From contig JAKLJW010000025.1 in assembly GCA_023150935.1 (NCBI GenBank), forward strand, positions 20,517 through 84,516: a DNA stretch of 64,000 nucleotides, in the 5' to 3' direction. Positions 35,282-46,875 of the stretch are shown here, one piece after another; position 1 is the stretch's first letter; each line of letters begins with the position of its first letter. The translations under genes and the position numbers were made by a program. The DNA is from Candidatus Binatia bacterium (lineage in GTDB: Bacteria; Desulfobacterota; Binatia; HRBIN30). Under the pieces are notes generated by a model, which was given only the letters and a program-made list of their open reading frames with translations, was not told where the DNA came from and made no database searches.

Positions 35282-36280
35282 ATGCGCTCAGTGTTTCGGC
35301 GCCACCGCGGCACCGCCCGACTTGCCGCCGCGCACATGCTCGCGGCCGCGCTCGTCGCCGCCGCACCGGCACTGGCCCAGGTCCTGCGCGACAACGATAT
35401 CGTCGCCCGGGTCAACGCCGTCCCCATCTACCGCAAGACCGTACGCGAGGTCGTCCAGGGCGGCGTCTTCATGCAGGACACCGAGCCCGACGCCGCCGGA
35501 CTCGCGAAGCTGGCTAACCAGGCCCTCGAATCGCTGATCGATCTCGAGCTGCTGTATCAGGAAAGCCAGGCACGCGGCGTGGCGGTCACCGACGCCGACG
35601 TTGAAGCGGAAATCCAACGCACCCGGGCCAACTTCCCGAGCGATGCCGCATTCAAGGCTGCCCTGACCAAGAACGGCACGACACTCGACGAACTGCGCGC
35701 CGACACGCGCAAAACCCTGGCCGTGAGTCGCCTGATCGAAGGCGATGCGTGGCGCGAGGTGCGCGTGTCCGCGGATGAGATCGGGGCATTCTACGAACAG
35801 AATCGCGAGGAATTCCGCCACGGCGCCCAGATCCGCGCCAGCCACATTCTGGTGCGGGTGCCCGCGGGCAGCAGTGCAGCCGAACGGGCGGCGGCTCGCA
35901 AGCGCGCCGAGGCGCTGCTTGCCGAGTTGCGCGCCGGCGCCGATTTCGCCGCCCTCGCCCGGGAGAAATCCGCGGACCCGGTGAGCGCGGCGCGCGGCGG
36001 CGACCGGGGCTTCTTCGCCAAAGGCGAGATGGACCCGGCTTTCGAAGCCGCCGCCTTCGCGCTCTCCCCCGGTCAGATCGGCGGCGTCGTGGAGACCCGC
36101 TACGGCTTCGAGATCGTCACCGTTACCGGCCAACGCGACGCCGGCATCAGCCCACTGGCCGAGGTGGAACCGGTGATCCGTGAAGTTCTGCTCAAGAGCG
36201 CGCGCCAGGAACGTCAGGCTGCGCTCGTTGCCGAGTTGCGCCAGAAGGCCAAGATCGAACGCGTCGCACCGTTGCACTGA
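35282..36280 (+). CDS. SurA/PpiC-like periplasmic peptidyl-prolyl isomerase
   Basis: 332 residues from ATG 35282 (a GTG ten codons upstream is possible). A signal peptide ends near LAAAPALAQ. Residues about 35-180 are helical SurA_N-like chaperone sequence (VNAVPIYRKTVREVV). A single parvulin domain follows at about 190-290, with IRASHILVRVPAG, ADFAALAREKSAD, GGDRGFFAKGEMDPAFEAAAF and RYGFEIVTVTGQR, the standard order of parvulin blocks. A C-terminal helix closes the chaperone. It helps proline isomerisation and outer-membrane or secreted protein folding, consistent with a genome rich in exported proteins. A secernin-like gene follows 19 bp downstream. Confidence 0.9.
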   Translation: MRSVFRRHRGTARLAAAHMLAAALVAAAPALAQVLRDNDIVARVNAVPIYRKTVREVVQGGVFMQDTEPDAAGLAKLANQALESLIDLELLYQESQARGVAVTDADVEAEIQRTRANFPSDAAFKAALTKNGTTLDELRADTRKTLAVSRLIEGDAWREVRVSADEIGAFYEQNREEFRHGAQIRASHILVRVPAGSSAAERAAARKRAEALLAELRAGADFAALAREKSADPVSAARGGDRGFFAKGEMDPAFEAAAFALSPGQIGGVVETRYGFEIVTVTGQRDAGISPLAEVEPVIREVLLKSARQERQAALVAELRQKAKIERVAPLH

Positions 36281-36299
36281 AGACGGGGGCCAACAGCTT

Positions 36300-37631
36300 A
36301 TGAAGAAATGCGCGCCGAACACGAGACACCGTGGCGGTCACGGCGGGAACGCCGAGTTGCCGCGCGTCGCTTGCGACTCGCTGGTGGCGCTGCCGGTTGC
36401 CACGGCGGACGGAACGACGTTGTTCGCCAAGAACAGCGATCGCCCGGCGATGGAATGTCAGCCCCTCGTGCAGTCGCCGCGGCGGCGTTACGACGCCGGC
36501 TCCAGCGTGCGGTGCACGTATATCGCCATCCCGCAGGTCGCGGAGACCGCGCGGCTGATCGGCTCCCGCCCCTTCTGGTGCTGGGGCTTCGAACATGGGC
36601 TCAACGAGTACGGCGTCGCCATCGGCAACCATACGATCTTCACCAAAGCGCCGCTCTCCGGTCTGGGCCTCATCGGCATGGACCTGGTCCGGCTCGGCCT
36701 CGAGCGCAGCCGCACCGCGGAACAGGCGGTCGACGTCATCACGACCCTGGCCGCCGCGCACGGTCAGGGCGGGTCCGGGTATGTCGACAAGGACTGGTCG
36801 TACCACAACTCCTTTCTGATCGCCGACCGCAGCGCCGCGTTTCTGGTCGAGACCAGCGACCGGCGCTGGGTGGTCCGCCGCATCCATACGGTTGGCAGCG
36901 CCACCAATCACGCCACCATCGGCGACGACTGGGACGCCATCGCCGACGGCACCATCGAGGACGCCATCGCGGCCGGTTGGTGGAGCGAGGATGGTGACGT
37001 GCGCTTCGACTTCGCCGCCGCGTACCGCGACACCAGTCTGGTCCCCGATGTCATTTCGAGCGGCCGCCACCGCCGCACCTGCGCCCTGCTCGAGCAGGCC
37101 AAAGGCAGGCTGACGGTGGCCGAACTGCAGGCGGCCCTCCGCGATCACTACGGCGGCGCCGGCCCCCGACGCGATGCCACTCCGGCCGACCCCGAGTATT
37201 TCAGTGTCTGCATGCACGCCGACCCGGTCGGCACCACCACCGCGAGCATGGTGGCCCGCATCCCCACCGCCCCCGAGGAGCCGCCGGTTTACTGGGCGAG
37301 CCTCGGGTCCCCGTGCGTAGGCGCGTTTCTCCCCCTCTTCGTCGACGGACAGGTTCCGGCGTCGCTCAGCCGCGGCGGAGAACAGCCGTCGGAGGAATCG
37401 CCGTGGTGGCAGTGCAAGCGCCTGCTCGGCATCGTGGAGCAGGACTGGGAAGTTCTAGCCCCGCAGGTACGCAGGCGACTCGACCCCCTGGAGGCCGAGC
37501 TGCGGGAGCGTACGGCGCCCGAGACCCTGCGCCGCCTCACGCCCGCGGCGCGCAGCGAACTGACCTCGGAGGCGGTCGACTCGTTCCTGACCCGTGTCAA
37601 CGAGCTGCTCGCCACGCTGGCCGCGCGGTAG
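36300..37631 (+). CDS. C69/secernin-family peptidase
   Basis: 443 residues from ATG 36300. The N-terminal-nucleophile Cys is in VACDSLVALPVATADG (about Cys25), so either processing of the leader or a later start is expected. Secernin/C69 family blocks follow: LFAKNSDRP, GSRPFWCWGFEHGLNEYGVAIGNH and YHNSFLIADRSAAFLVETSDRRWVV. These proteins are Ntn hydrolases related to dipeptidase PepD; many have no known substrate. The protein is probably cytoplasmic, because the Cys-rich N-terminus lacks a signal peptide. The gene lies close behind the parvulin gene and may share its transcript. Confidence 0.8.
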   Translation: MKKCAPNTRHRGGHGGNAELPRVACDSLVALPVATADGTTLFAKNSDRPAMECQPLVQSPRRRYDAGSSVRCTYIAIPQVAETARLIGSRPFWCWGFEHGLNEYGVAIGNHTIFTKAPLSGLGLIGMDLVRLGLERSRTAEQAVDVITTLAAAHGQGGSGYVDKDWSYHNSFLIADRSAAFLVETSDRRWVVRRIHTVGSATNHATIGDDWDAIADGTIEDAIAAGWWSEDGDVRFDFAAAYRDTSLVPDVISSGRHRRTCALLEQAKGRLTVAELQAALRDHYGGAGPRRDATPADPEYFSVCMHADPVGTTTASMVARIPTAPEEPPVYWASLGSPCVGAFLPLFVDGQVPASLSRGGEQPSEESPWWQCKRLLGIVEQDWEVLAPQVRRRLDPLEAELRERTAPETLRRLTPAARSELTSEAVDSFLTRVNELLATLAAR

Positions 37632-37676
37632 GAAACGCGTCGTTCGCGGCTGGCGGCCTCATAGACCATCCCGGTC

Positions 37677-38477
37677 ATGCAGAACTTCCTCACCGTTGCC
37701 CTCGATGCCGTGCATGCCGGCGGCGCGTTGATCCGGTCGGCCTGGACGCGACCGCGGCGGGTGGGTTTGAAGGGCCCGGTCGACCTGGTTACCGAAACCG
37801 ACCGTGAGGTTGAAACCTACATCGTCGGGGAGTTGCGGCGCCGCTTCCCACGGCATCGCGTCGTGGCCGAGGAGGGGGTGAGCGCCGAGGCGCCGGCCCG
37901 GGAGCACGACGAGCACGTCTGGTACCTCGACCCGCTCGACGGCACCACGAATTTCGCGCACGGATTTCCGCACGTGGCCGTGTCGCTGGCGCTGGCTCGC
38001 GGCGCCGAGTTGGAGCTCGGGATCGTCCATGATCCCTTGCGCGACGAAACCTTCGTCGCCCGCCGCGGTCAGGGGGCGACCCTCAACGGCATTCCCATCG
38101 CGGTATCGGGCACGGCCGATCTGGGTGCGGCTCTGGTGGCCACCGGGTTCGCATACGACAGGCGGGTGAGCGCCGATTTCTACCTCGGATTCATTGCCGA
38201 CATGCTGCGCGAGGCGCGCGACGTGCGGCGGGCGGGTTCGGCCGCGCTCGACCTTTGCTACGTCGCCTGCGGGCGGTTCGACGCCTTCTGGGAGTGGCGT
38301 TTGAAGCCGTGGGACACGGCGGCCGGGGCGCTGCTGGTGCGCGAGGCGGGGGGCACGGTATCCCGCCTCGGCGGCGGCCCGTTCGACCTTCACGGCGATC
38401 AGATTCTCGCCACCAACGGCAGCCTGCAATCGGCCGTCGTCGCCGTCTTGCGGCGGCGTCTCGACACCACGAAGTGA
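37677..38477 (+). CDS. inositol-monophosphatase family phosphatase
   Basis: 266 residues. The metal-dependent Li-sensitive phosphatase signature is complete: VVAEEGVS with Glu65/66, WYLDPLDGTTNFAHG with Asp85 and Asp88, GSAALDLCYVACGRFDAFWE and WDTAAGALLVREAGG with the third metal Asp. Members dephosphorylate inositol phosphate, 3'-phosphoadenosine 5'-phosphate or histidinol phosphate, and the sequence does not distinguish these. SuhB-like length and motifs suggest inositol-1-phosphate. It lies 45 bp after the secernin-like gene, and a lipoprotein glycerophosphodiesterase follows 50 bp later. Confidence 0.9.
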   Translation: MQNFLTVALDAVHAGGALIRSAWTRPRRVGLKGPVDLVTETDREVETYIVGELRRRFPRHRVVAEEGVSAEAPAREHDEHVWYLDPLDGTTNFAHGFPHVAVSLALARGAELELGIVHDPLRDETFVARRGQGATLNGIPIAVSGTADLGAALVATGFAYDRRVSADFYLGFIADMLREARDVRRAGSAALDLCYVACGRFDAFWEWRLKPWDTAAGALLVREAGGTVSRLGGGPFDLHGDQILATNGSLQSAVVAVLRRRLDTTK

Positions 38478-38527
38478 TTCGACGTTCCCGTTGGCGCGCT
38501 CCCGCCCACCGTGTCAGAGTTGAGGTC

Positions 38528-39478
38528 ATGTTGCGCACTCCGGGCCATCGCTTTTCTGGTCGCCTCGTGGTCTTGCTGCTGCCCCTCGCGGTCGCGTGCG
38601 CGTGCGGCGACAACGATGGCGTAGCGCCCCCGGCGGCACCGACGGCCAGCGCCGTTGTCCGCGCCGCGCTCGCTCGCTTCACACCTGCCGCCGCATTCGG
38701 ACACCGGGGCAACGGCATCAACCTCACCGGGCGCACGCTTCCGGAGAACTCGATCGCCGCGTTTCTCGGGGGCCTGGGGCGCGGCGCCGACGCGGTCGAA
38801 CTGGACGTCGAACTGACCGCCGACGGCAAGCTTGTCGTCATGCACGACGACACTCTCGATCGAACCACGACCTGCCGCGGATGTGTGAGCGCTCAGCCGC
38901 TGGCGGCGGTGCAGGCGTGCAACCTGCTCAGCGGCGACATGCAGATCACGACGGAGCGCCCGCCCACCCTGGCCCAGGTGTTCGCCGCGCTACCTCCCGC
39001 CACACTCGTCAGCATCGAACTCAAGGCCTTCGAGGATCCGTGCCGCACGGCCACAACCGGCGCTGCGGCACTTGCCGCCGCCGGCATAAGCGAGGTCGAG
39101 CGGCTCGGCGTCGCCGATCGCGTCCTGTGGTCGTCGTTCGACGTCGACGTGGTCGCCGCGTTGAAGGAGTCCAGACCGGACTTCTATGTCGGGTTATTGT
39201 TCTCGACCGACGCCGAAGCGAACGTGGCGACGGCAGCGCAACTCGGGCTCGATGCCGTGCTGCCCGAATACGGGCTGATCGGAGCGGTGGCACCGGAGGC
39301 GCAGGCGCGCGGCATGCAGGTCATCGTCTGGACCGTCAACGGCCGCGCGCGTATGCACCGGTGCCTCGACCTCGGCGTGACGGCGATCATCAGTGACGAG
39401 GCGGCAATGCTCCGCGAGGTACTGACCGAACGCGGCGGCAGGTCGGAAGTGGGCGCTATGCGGAAAGGCGCCAAGTAA
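38528..39478 (+). CDS. glycerophosphodiester phosphodiesterase, lipoprotein
   Basis: 316 residues from ATG 38528. The N-terminus holds a lipobox (LPLAVACACG), so the enzyme is a periplasmic or outer-membrane lipoprotein. The GDPD barrel begins with FGHRGNGINLTGRTLPENSIAAF (His-Arg and Glu of the active site), then ADAVELDVELTADGKLVVMHDDTLDRTT (Glu/Asp metal ligands and the second catalytic His). Later strands are VSIELK, WSSFDVD and VIVWTVNG. It cleaves glycerophosphodiesters released from lipid turnover to glycerol 3-phosphate and an alcohol. A small Cys insertion (TTCRGCVSAQP, QACN) is unusual for the family and may form a disulfide. Confidence 0.9.
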   Translation: MLRTPGHRFSGRLVVLLLPLAVACACGDNDGVAPPAAPTASAVVRAALARFTPAAAFGHRGNGINLTGRTLPENSIAAFLGGLGRGADAVELDVELTADGKLVVMHDDTLDRTTTCRGCVSAQPLAAVQACNLLSGDMQITTERPPTLAQVFAALPPATLVSIELKAFEDPCRTATTGAAALAAAGISEVERLGVADRVLWSSFDVDVVAALKESRPDFYVGLLFSTDAEANVATAAQLGLDAVLPEYGLIGAVAPEAQARGMQVIVWTVNGRARMHRCLDLGVTAIISDEAAMLREVLTERGGRSEVGAMRKGAK

Positions 39479-39561
39479 CGGTAGCGGCGGGCACCCGCCG
39501 GGGGTGCAGAGGAGGGTGCTGCCGGCCGACTCGCGGCGGCAGCGGCGCGCGCGGTTTATCG

Positions 39562-40266
39562 ATGGGACAAATCGGCTTACGGCTCGGCGTCGATCGAGTC
39601 ATTCTGCTGCTCGCCCTGGCCGGGGCCGGGGTCGATGCAGTGGCAATCATGGGTTTCAACGTTCTGACCGCAGCGCAGACCGGCAATACGATCCTGCTCG
39701 CCGTCGCGGTTGCCGAGTGGCGGGTGGCGGCCGGGCTTGCGGCAGCGGTGTCCGTGCTGGGGTATATCCTCGGCGGCGCGCTGGCCGAGGTGCTGATCGT
39801 TCGGCACATGCGCCGGCATGCGCACGGCTGGCGCACCGCCCCGCTGCTGGCGGAAGGCATCTTGCTCGCCGGCATGATCTTGCTCTGGCGCGTCGTGGGG
39901 CCGAGTCCGCCAACCGGAAGCGCACTGGCGCTGGTCGCCCTCGCCGCCGTAGCCATGGGCATGCAAAGCGCGGTCGTACTGCGTCTGCACGGTGGCCCGA
40001 CGACGACGTACATCACGGGCATGCTGACGACTTTCACTGCCGGGACGATCGGGAGGTGGTTGGCCGCCGGGAGCGCTGTGGCCGCGAACTCCACTTCTAC
40101 GGCTGCCGCGGCCGGGACCGGCCACACGCGGACGTACGGATTGACGTGGCTGGTGTACACCGCGGGTGCGGTGGCGTGCGGTGTCCTCTTCCTGCGCGTC
40201 GGCGAACTGGCCCTGCTGGTTCCGATCGGCGCGATCGTCACGGTGGCGGCGTGCGACTCCGAATGA
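39562..40266 (+). CDS. DUF1275 (YoaK-type) integral membrane protein
   Basis: 234 residues and about six predicted transmembrane helices. The first helix pair contains GAGVDAVAIMGFNVLTAAQTGNTILLAVAVA, matching the DUF1275 pattern 'G-x-x-D-x-x-x-x-x-x-x-x-x-x-x-x-x-x-x-x-GN'. A later GGPTTTYITGMLTTFTAG block is the family's second repeat-like motif. Function is unknown; it is an inner membrane protein. It follows the glycerophosphodiesterase by 83 bp on the same strand and is convergent with the cohesin-dockerin gene (24 bp). Confidence 0.8.
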   Translation: MGQIGLRLGVDRVILLLALAGAGVDAVAIMGFNVLTAAQTGNTILLAVAVAEWRVAAGLAAAVSVLGYILGGALAEVLIVRHMRRHAHGWRTAPLLAEGILLAGMILLWRVVGPSPPTGSALALVALAAVAMGMQSAVVLRLHGGPTTTYITGMLTTFTAGTIGRWLAAGSAVAANSTSTAAAAGTGHTRTYGLTWLVYTAGAVACGVLFLRVGELALLVPIGAIVTVAACDSE

Positions 40267-40289
40267 AGACGGTACGGTCCGGCTGAGCG

Positions 40290-41882
40290 CTAGTCCGCCT
40301 TCAGGCTCCCCGCTTCCTGCCAGTTGCCGGAGCAATCGCCGAAGAGGACGGCTTTGAAGTTCTGGCCGGCGGCGCTGCTTGCCAGCGGGTTGAAGGCAAT
40401 GCCGCCACGCCGGCAGGTGCCGTCGAGCAGCGGTGGGACGACGCTCTGGTTCGGCTCCGCTCCCGGCACGGGAACGAAGGCCCAGTCCGAACCGCAGAGG
40501 TCGCCGACCGGAAGCCGGGGGATGATACCGACGACGAACTGGAGGATGCGCGCGGCATCGAGGGCCGAGACGGTACCGTTGCCGCTGACGTCACAGGCGA
40601 GCGCTTCGTCGACGTCGAAGGTGCGCAGACCGGTGACCGCACGCAGCACCTGCGCGGCGTCAAACGCGGTGATGGCGCCGGCGTCGCCGCCGGTCTTCAC
40701 CGGCTCCGCGGCGTACGGTCCCGGCGGCGGTATCGCCACGTACTGCCCCAGCGCGTCGGTCATCGTACCCGGAACCGCGTCGACCTGTACGCCCGGCACC
40801 GGCCGGGCGTCACGGTAGTACAGGACCGTGCCGCTGACGGCGATTGCCTCCGGGGTGCCGCTCGGTGTGGCGGTAATCGTGGGCAGCGCGGTCGGCGTAT
40901 CGGTGGGTGTCTCCGTCGCCGTCGGGGTCGCGGTACTTGTCGGCGTTGCACTCGGCGTGCTCGTCGGGGTTGCGGTCGGGATGGGCGTAGGGGTGAACGT
41001 CGGCGTCGACGTCGGGGTATGAGTGGAGGTCGGCGTCGAGGTGGCGGTCGACGTCGGGGTGGGGGTCGCCGACGCGGTGGCGGTCGAGGTGGAAGTCGCG
41101 GTCGGCGTGCTGGTCGGCGTGCTGGTCGGGGTGTCGGTCGGCGTGGGCGTCGAAGTGCGCGTCGAGGTCGGCGTCCGTGTCGGTGTCCGCGTCACGGTCG
41201 CCGTTGGCGTACGCGTCGCACTGGGGGTGCGCGTCGCCGTGCGGGTCGCTGTGGGCGTGGGCGTATTGGTTGCGGTCCGCGTCGCCGTGGCGGTGCGGGT
41301 CGGCGTCCGGGTTGGCGTCAGGGTCGGCGTCCGCGTCGGGGTTATCGTCGCCGTGCCGGTGGGCGTGTGGGTCGGCGTGGCGGTGGGCGTCGGCGTCGGC
41401 GTGTCGGTCGGGGTGGCAGCGCAGCCCGACACGCTCAGCGAGCCGGCCGTGGCGGTCGTGCAGGGGTCCTCCCCGACGATGCACGACACCGGCGTCAGGG
41501 CAGTGGCGCCGTCATCGAGCGCGGCAAACGTCACGATTGCGACCGTTCCGCTGGCCGCCACGGGATTCAGGCAGAAGGCTCCGATACGGACCAGGCCGGG
41601 GGTTGCCACGTTGGCGGCGAAGGTACACGTTTCCGGCTCTCCCGAGGGGAGCAGCGAGCCGGCCACGGCCCCGGTCGCCTGCACCAGCAGCGAGTCGTAC
41701 GTAACGTCGATGTTGAAGGCGATCACTCCCGACAGGTCACTGGCCTGCACCACGACTTCGGTGGTCCCGCACGCGGCGATGTTGCCGCTGCCCACGGTCA
41801 CGATCGAGGCGGCTGCCGGACCGGCAACCAACAGGGCGGCAAGGACTATCGGTACGCGTCGCGCGAACTGCCGTCGGGACAC
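40290..41882 (-). CDS. secreted cohesin-like plus dockerin protein with Thr-Pro linker
   Basis: 530 residues from GTG 41882, chosen because GGAGGAG lies about 7 bases upstream and it places a signal peptide ([16 protein letters not shown]) at the N-terminus. Residues about 27-155 form a cohesin-like beta domain ([25 protein letters not shown]). About 190 residues of TPT/TAT-type low-complexity linker follow, encoded by 40860-41420. A small carboxypeptidase-regulatory-like beta domain and a type I dockerin with two Ca-loops come next ([20 protein letters not shown] and [19 protein letters not shown]). It is a secreted, probably cell-surface protein that could self-associate through cohesin-dockerin contacts. 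No cellulosome scaffold is apparent in the window. Confidence 0.8.
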   Translation of the reverse strand: MSRRQFARRVPIVLAALLVAGPAAASIVTVGSGNIAACGTTEVVVQASDLSGVIAFNIDVTYDSLLVQATGAVAGSLLPSGEPETCTFAANVATPGLVRIGAFCLNPVAASGTVAIVTFAALDDGATALTPVSCIVGEDPCTTATAGSLSVSGCAATPTDTPTPTPTATPTHTPTGTATITPTRTPTLTPTRTPTRTATATRTATNTPTPTATRTATRTPSATRTPTATVTRTPTRTPTSTRTSTPTPTDTPTSTPTSTPTATSTSTATASATPTPTSTATSTPTSTHTPTSTPTFTPTPIPTATPTSTPSATPTSTATPTATETPTDTPTALPTITATPSGTPEAIAVSGTVLYYRDARPVPGVQVDAVPGTMTDALGQYVAIPPPGPYAAEPVKTGGDAGAITAFDAAQVLRAVTGLRTFDVDEALACDVSGNGTVSALDAARILQFVVGIIPRLPVGDLCGSDWAFVPVPGAEPNQSVVPPLLDGTCRRGGIAFNPLASSAAGQNFKAVLFGDCSGNWQEAGSLKAD

Positions 41883-42049
41883 CTGAACGCTCCTCCGTTG
41901 CGTGCGGGCACGCCGAGTTCCCACACGTCCATTAACTCGGTCCGCCCGCGGTGCCCCCGGTCGAGCGCGGTCTCAGACCTCCGTCTGGTATTCGGATTGT
42001 CGCATGTGGCCCGGGCCTGCGCGAGCTGTAAACTCGCCGCTGCCTCGGC

Positions 42050-44365
<2,316 letters not shown>

Positions 44366-44368
44366 GGC

Positions 44369-44695
44369 CTAGGCCTCCTCCATGGTGCAGCGTAACGGGA
44401 ACTCGTTGTCGCGGGCCAGCGCTTCGACCCGCGCCACCCTGGTCTCCGCCACTTCGCGCGCGTACACGCCCGCGACGCCGACGCCGTTCTTGTGTACGTG
44501 CAACATGATCTGCACGGCGTCGGTTTCCGACCGGTGGAACACGCTCTGCAGGACGTAGACGACGAAGTCCATGGTCGTGTAGTCGTCGTTGTGCAGCAAC
44601 ACCTTGAACAGGCGCGGCTTCTGGACCTTGCGCGCCGTCCGCGTCTTCGGGACGGCAACCGCCACGTCCGGCTGGTCCGCGTGCCGCTCGCTCAT
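44369..44695 (-). CDS. clpS: ATP-dependent Clp protease adaptor ClpS
   Basis: 108 residues from ATG 44695. Core motif KVLLHNDDYTTMDFVVYVLQSVF with the acidic pair that recognises N-terminal degrons, then the HVHKNGVGVAGVYAREVAETRVARVE helix, both diagnostic of ClpS. It delivers N-end rule substrates to ClpA. It ends 3 bp before the clpA start. An in-frame Met three codons upstream is a less likely start. Confidence 0.94.
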   Translation of the reverse strand: MSERHADQPDVAVAVPKTRTARKVQKPRLFKVLLHNDDYTTMDFVVYVLQSVFHRSETDAVQIMLHVHKNGVGVAGVYAREVAETRVARVEALARDNEFPLRCTMEEA

Positions 44696-45000
44696 GCGAA
44701 CCAAAATAGCACCGGTCGCCCCACGGACAAGAACGTCATGGCATCCAAACGCCGGGCGAGGCCGGGACCGTCGGTTCTCGCTCGACAATTGCGCGGCGAA
44801 CGTGCTAGCCGCGTAAACGAGCCTCGATCCGCCGAGCGCAGAGAGCCGCAGATGAGCGACGATACGGACGCAAGCAGCGCCGACACCGGCGCCGCAACAC
44901 CCACCGATTTGACTTTGCCGCGCTTACGGTCACGGATCCGGAAATCGACGCCGCGCTCATCGACAGTCGCCTTACGGCGGCGATCGGGGGACCGGGGCTG
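44696..45000. other. intergenic region between clpS and the serine protease
   Basis: About 300 bases upstream of both divergent genes. A short plus-strand ATG at 44851 starts 49 codons with no family resemblance. A second frame just upstream of 45001 gives a more protein-like stretch (FDFAALTVTDPEIDAALIDS) that is in frame with the protease start and might be an N-terminal extension, but no start codon with an RBS supports it. No promoter was identified with confidence. Confidence 0.4.
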
Positions 45001-46827
45001 ATGCTACGGCGGCAAGTGGCGGCTGCGATGCGCCGCGGCGCGCGGGGCGTGGTTCTCGCGCTTGTCGTGGCCAGCGCCGCGCCGGTCCTCGGCGCCACCG
45101 ACATCGTCAACGGGGTCTATACGTCCGACTACCCGACCGTCGGGGCCCTGCTGCGCGGCGGCGACTTCGCCACCGCCGGCGCGTGGTGCACGGGCACGAC
45201 GATCGGCTGCCGCACGTTTCTCACCGCCGCCCATTGCGTCGAAGGCGACCTCGACCCCGGTCATTACTCCGTCTTTCTTCAGCACGGCGGCTTCTTCAAC
45301 GTCTCCGCCGTGGTCGTACACCCCGATTACAACTTCCCCGTCGGCGATCTTGCCGTCCTTACTCTCGGCACGTCCGCAGACGGCATCGCGCCGTCAGCCA
45401 TCAACACCACCGCCACGCCGCCGTTCGGCACCGACGGCACCATCGTCGGCTTCGGCCGCAGCGGCGGCGCCGCAGAGGACTACGGGCTCAAACGCCGCGG
45501 GGCGGTGGTCACCGGTTCCTGCCCCGTGGACATTTCGAACACAACCTCGGTGTGCTGGACCTTCGCCAACCCGCTCGATCCGCCCGGGTCCGATTCGAAC
45601 ACCTGCAACGGCGACTCCGGCGGACCGCTGTTCGTGGATCTCGGCAGCGGCGTGTCACTGGCGGGCGTCACCTCGGGAGGGAATAGCGAGAGCTGCCTGC
45701 CAACCGACGAGAGCTACGACGTCAACGTCTACCATTACGGGGCGTGGATAGCCGCCGCAGCGGGCGCCGACCTGAACAACACCGCGTGCGGTGCCCTGCC
45801 GCAGGTCGGTGGCGTAGGGACCTCGGTGCAAGGCTTCACCGGATCGTTGAACTCGGTGGCAACGCAGGCAGCGCTCACGGTCGAGGTTCCACCCGGGATG
45901 AGTGAGTTCCGCGTCGCCCTCAACGCGAAGGACGACGGCAGCGACTTCGACCTGTACGTGCGGGCCGGCGCGGCGCCGACGACCAGCGTTTACGACTGCA
46001 AGGCCGACGGGCCGAACCAGTACGGCTTCTGCCGCTTCGTTGCCCCGGCGGACGGCACCTGGCACATTCTGGTCAATCGCTTCAGCGGTTCAGGCCCCTA
46101 TCAGGTTACAACGACCATATTCGGCACCGACTGCGGCAACCCGCTGAACGCGGGGCAGCCGTGCGACGACGCCAATGCGTGCACGGCGAACGACGTCTGT
46201 GCCGCCGGACAGTGCGCCGGGAGCGCCGTCGCGAACGGCCTGCCGTGCGACGACGGCGCTCCGTGTACGCACGGCGACGCATGTCAGTCCGGCACGTGTA
46301 CCGGCAGCCGCACGCCGCGCTCCGGCTGCCGCACTGCGGTTGTCGCAGGGCGGGGGAGCATCGACCTGCAACGCAACCCGGAGCGACCGCAGAAGTTGTC
46401 GTGGAAGTGGGGCAGCGGCAGTGCCACGACGAAGGCGGATTTCGGCGACCCGACGGCGTCCACCGACGTCGCGATCTGCATTTACGACGACACCGCGGGC
46501 GTCTCGCAGCCGGTCTTTGCACAGCTCCTGCAGGGCGGCAGTTCCTGCGGGACGCGTGCCTGCTGGACCGCGACGGCGACGGGTTTTTCTTATCGCGATT
46601 CGCGCGGTGATGCAGGCCCGATAAGCAAACTCGTCCTGCGTGCCGGCACCGACGGAAGAGCCCGCATCAGTGCCCGGGGTAAGGGCGGCCTTCTCGGTCT
46701 GCCCGCCCTGCCGCTCGCGCAGCAGCCGGCCGTCACCGTGCAGCTCAACAACGGCACGACCTGCTGGGAATCGCGCTTCACAACGAACAGCGACAACAAC
46801 CAGATCCGGTTCAGGGGCCGGGAGTAG
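45001..46827 (+). CDS. secreted modular trypsin-like serine protease
   Basis: 608 residues with a signal peptide (GVVLALVVASAAPVLGA). S1 peptidase domain about 35-260: catalytic His in TAAHCVEGD (about His79), Asp in GDLAVLTLG (about Asp117) and Ser in CNGDSGGPLF (about Ser206). A PPC-type beta domain follows (about 275-375). Then comes a Cys-rich block (CDDANACTANDVC ... CDDGAPCTHGDAC, about 380-450) and a C-terminal domain of about 160 residues with CWxAxxTGFSYRDSRG, ending IRFRGRE. The protease probably acts outside the cell. It is alone between clpS and the convergent oxidoreductase gene. Confidence 0.88.
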   Translation: MLRRQVAAAMRRGARGVVLALVVASAAPVLGATDIVNGVYTSDYPTVGALLRGGDFATAGAWCTGTTIGCRTFLTAAHCVEGDLDPGHYSVFLQHGGFFNVSAVVVHPDYNFPVGDLAVLTLGTSADGIAPSAINTTATPPFGTDGTIVGFGRSGGAAEDYGLKRRGAVVTGSCPVDISNTTSVCWTFANPLDPPGSDSNTCNGDSGGPLFVDLGSGVSLAGVTSGGNSESCLPTDESYDVNVYHYGAWIAAAAGADLNNTACGALPQVGGVGTSVQGFTGSLNSVATQAALTVEVPPGMSEFRVALNAKDDGSDFDLYVRAGAAPTTSVYDCKADGPNQYGFCRFVAPADGTWHILVNRFSGSGPYQVTTTIFGTDCGNPLNAGQPCDDANACTANDVCAAGQCAGSAVANGLPCDDGAPCTHGDACQSGTCTGSRTPRSGCRTAVVAGRGSIDLQRNPERPQKLSWKWGSGSATTKADFGDPTASTDVAICIYDDTAGVSQPVFAQLLQGGSSCGTRACWTATATGFSYRDSRGDAGPISKLVLRAGTDGRARISARGKGGLLGLPALPLAQQPAVTVQLNNGTTCWESRFTTNSDNNQIRFRGRE

Positions 46828-46875
46828 CGGGTAAGGCGCTGGAGCGCCCCACCCCGCTCCTACCTCCACGATCAT

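Noticed and set aside
40860..41420. CRISPR-like periodicity
   Set aside because: The repeats are in frame and encode a Thr-Pro linker; there are no unique spacers of constant length and no cas genes.
44851..45000. short ORF upstream of the serine protease
   Set aside because: No RBS, no homology pattern, and it ends in overlap with the protease start region.
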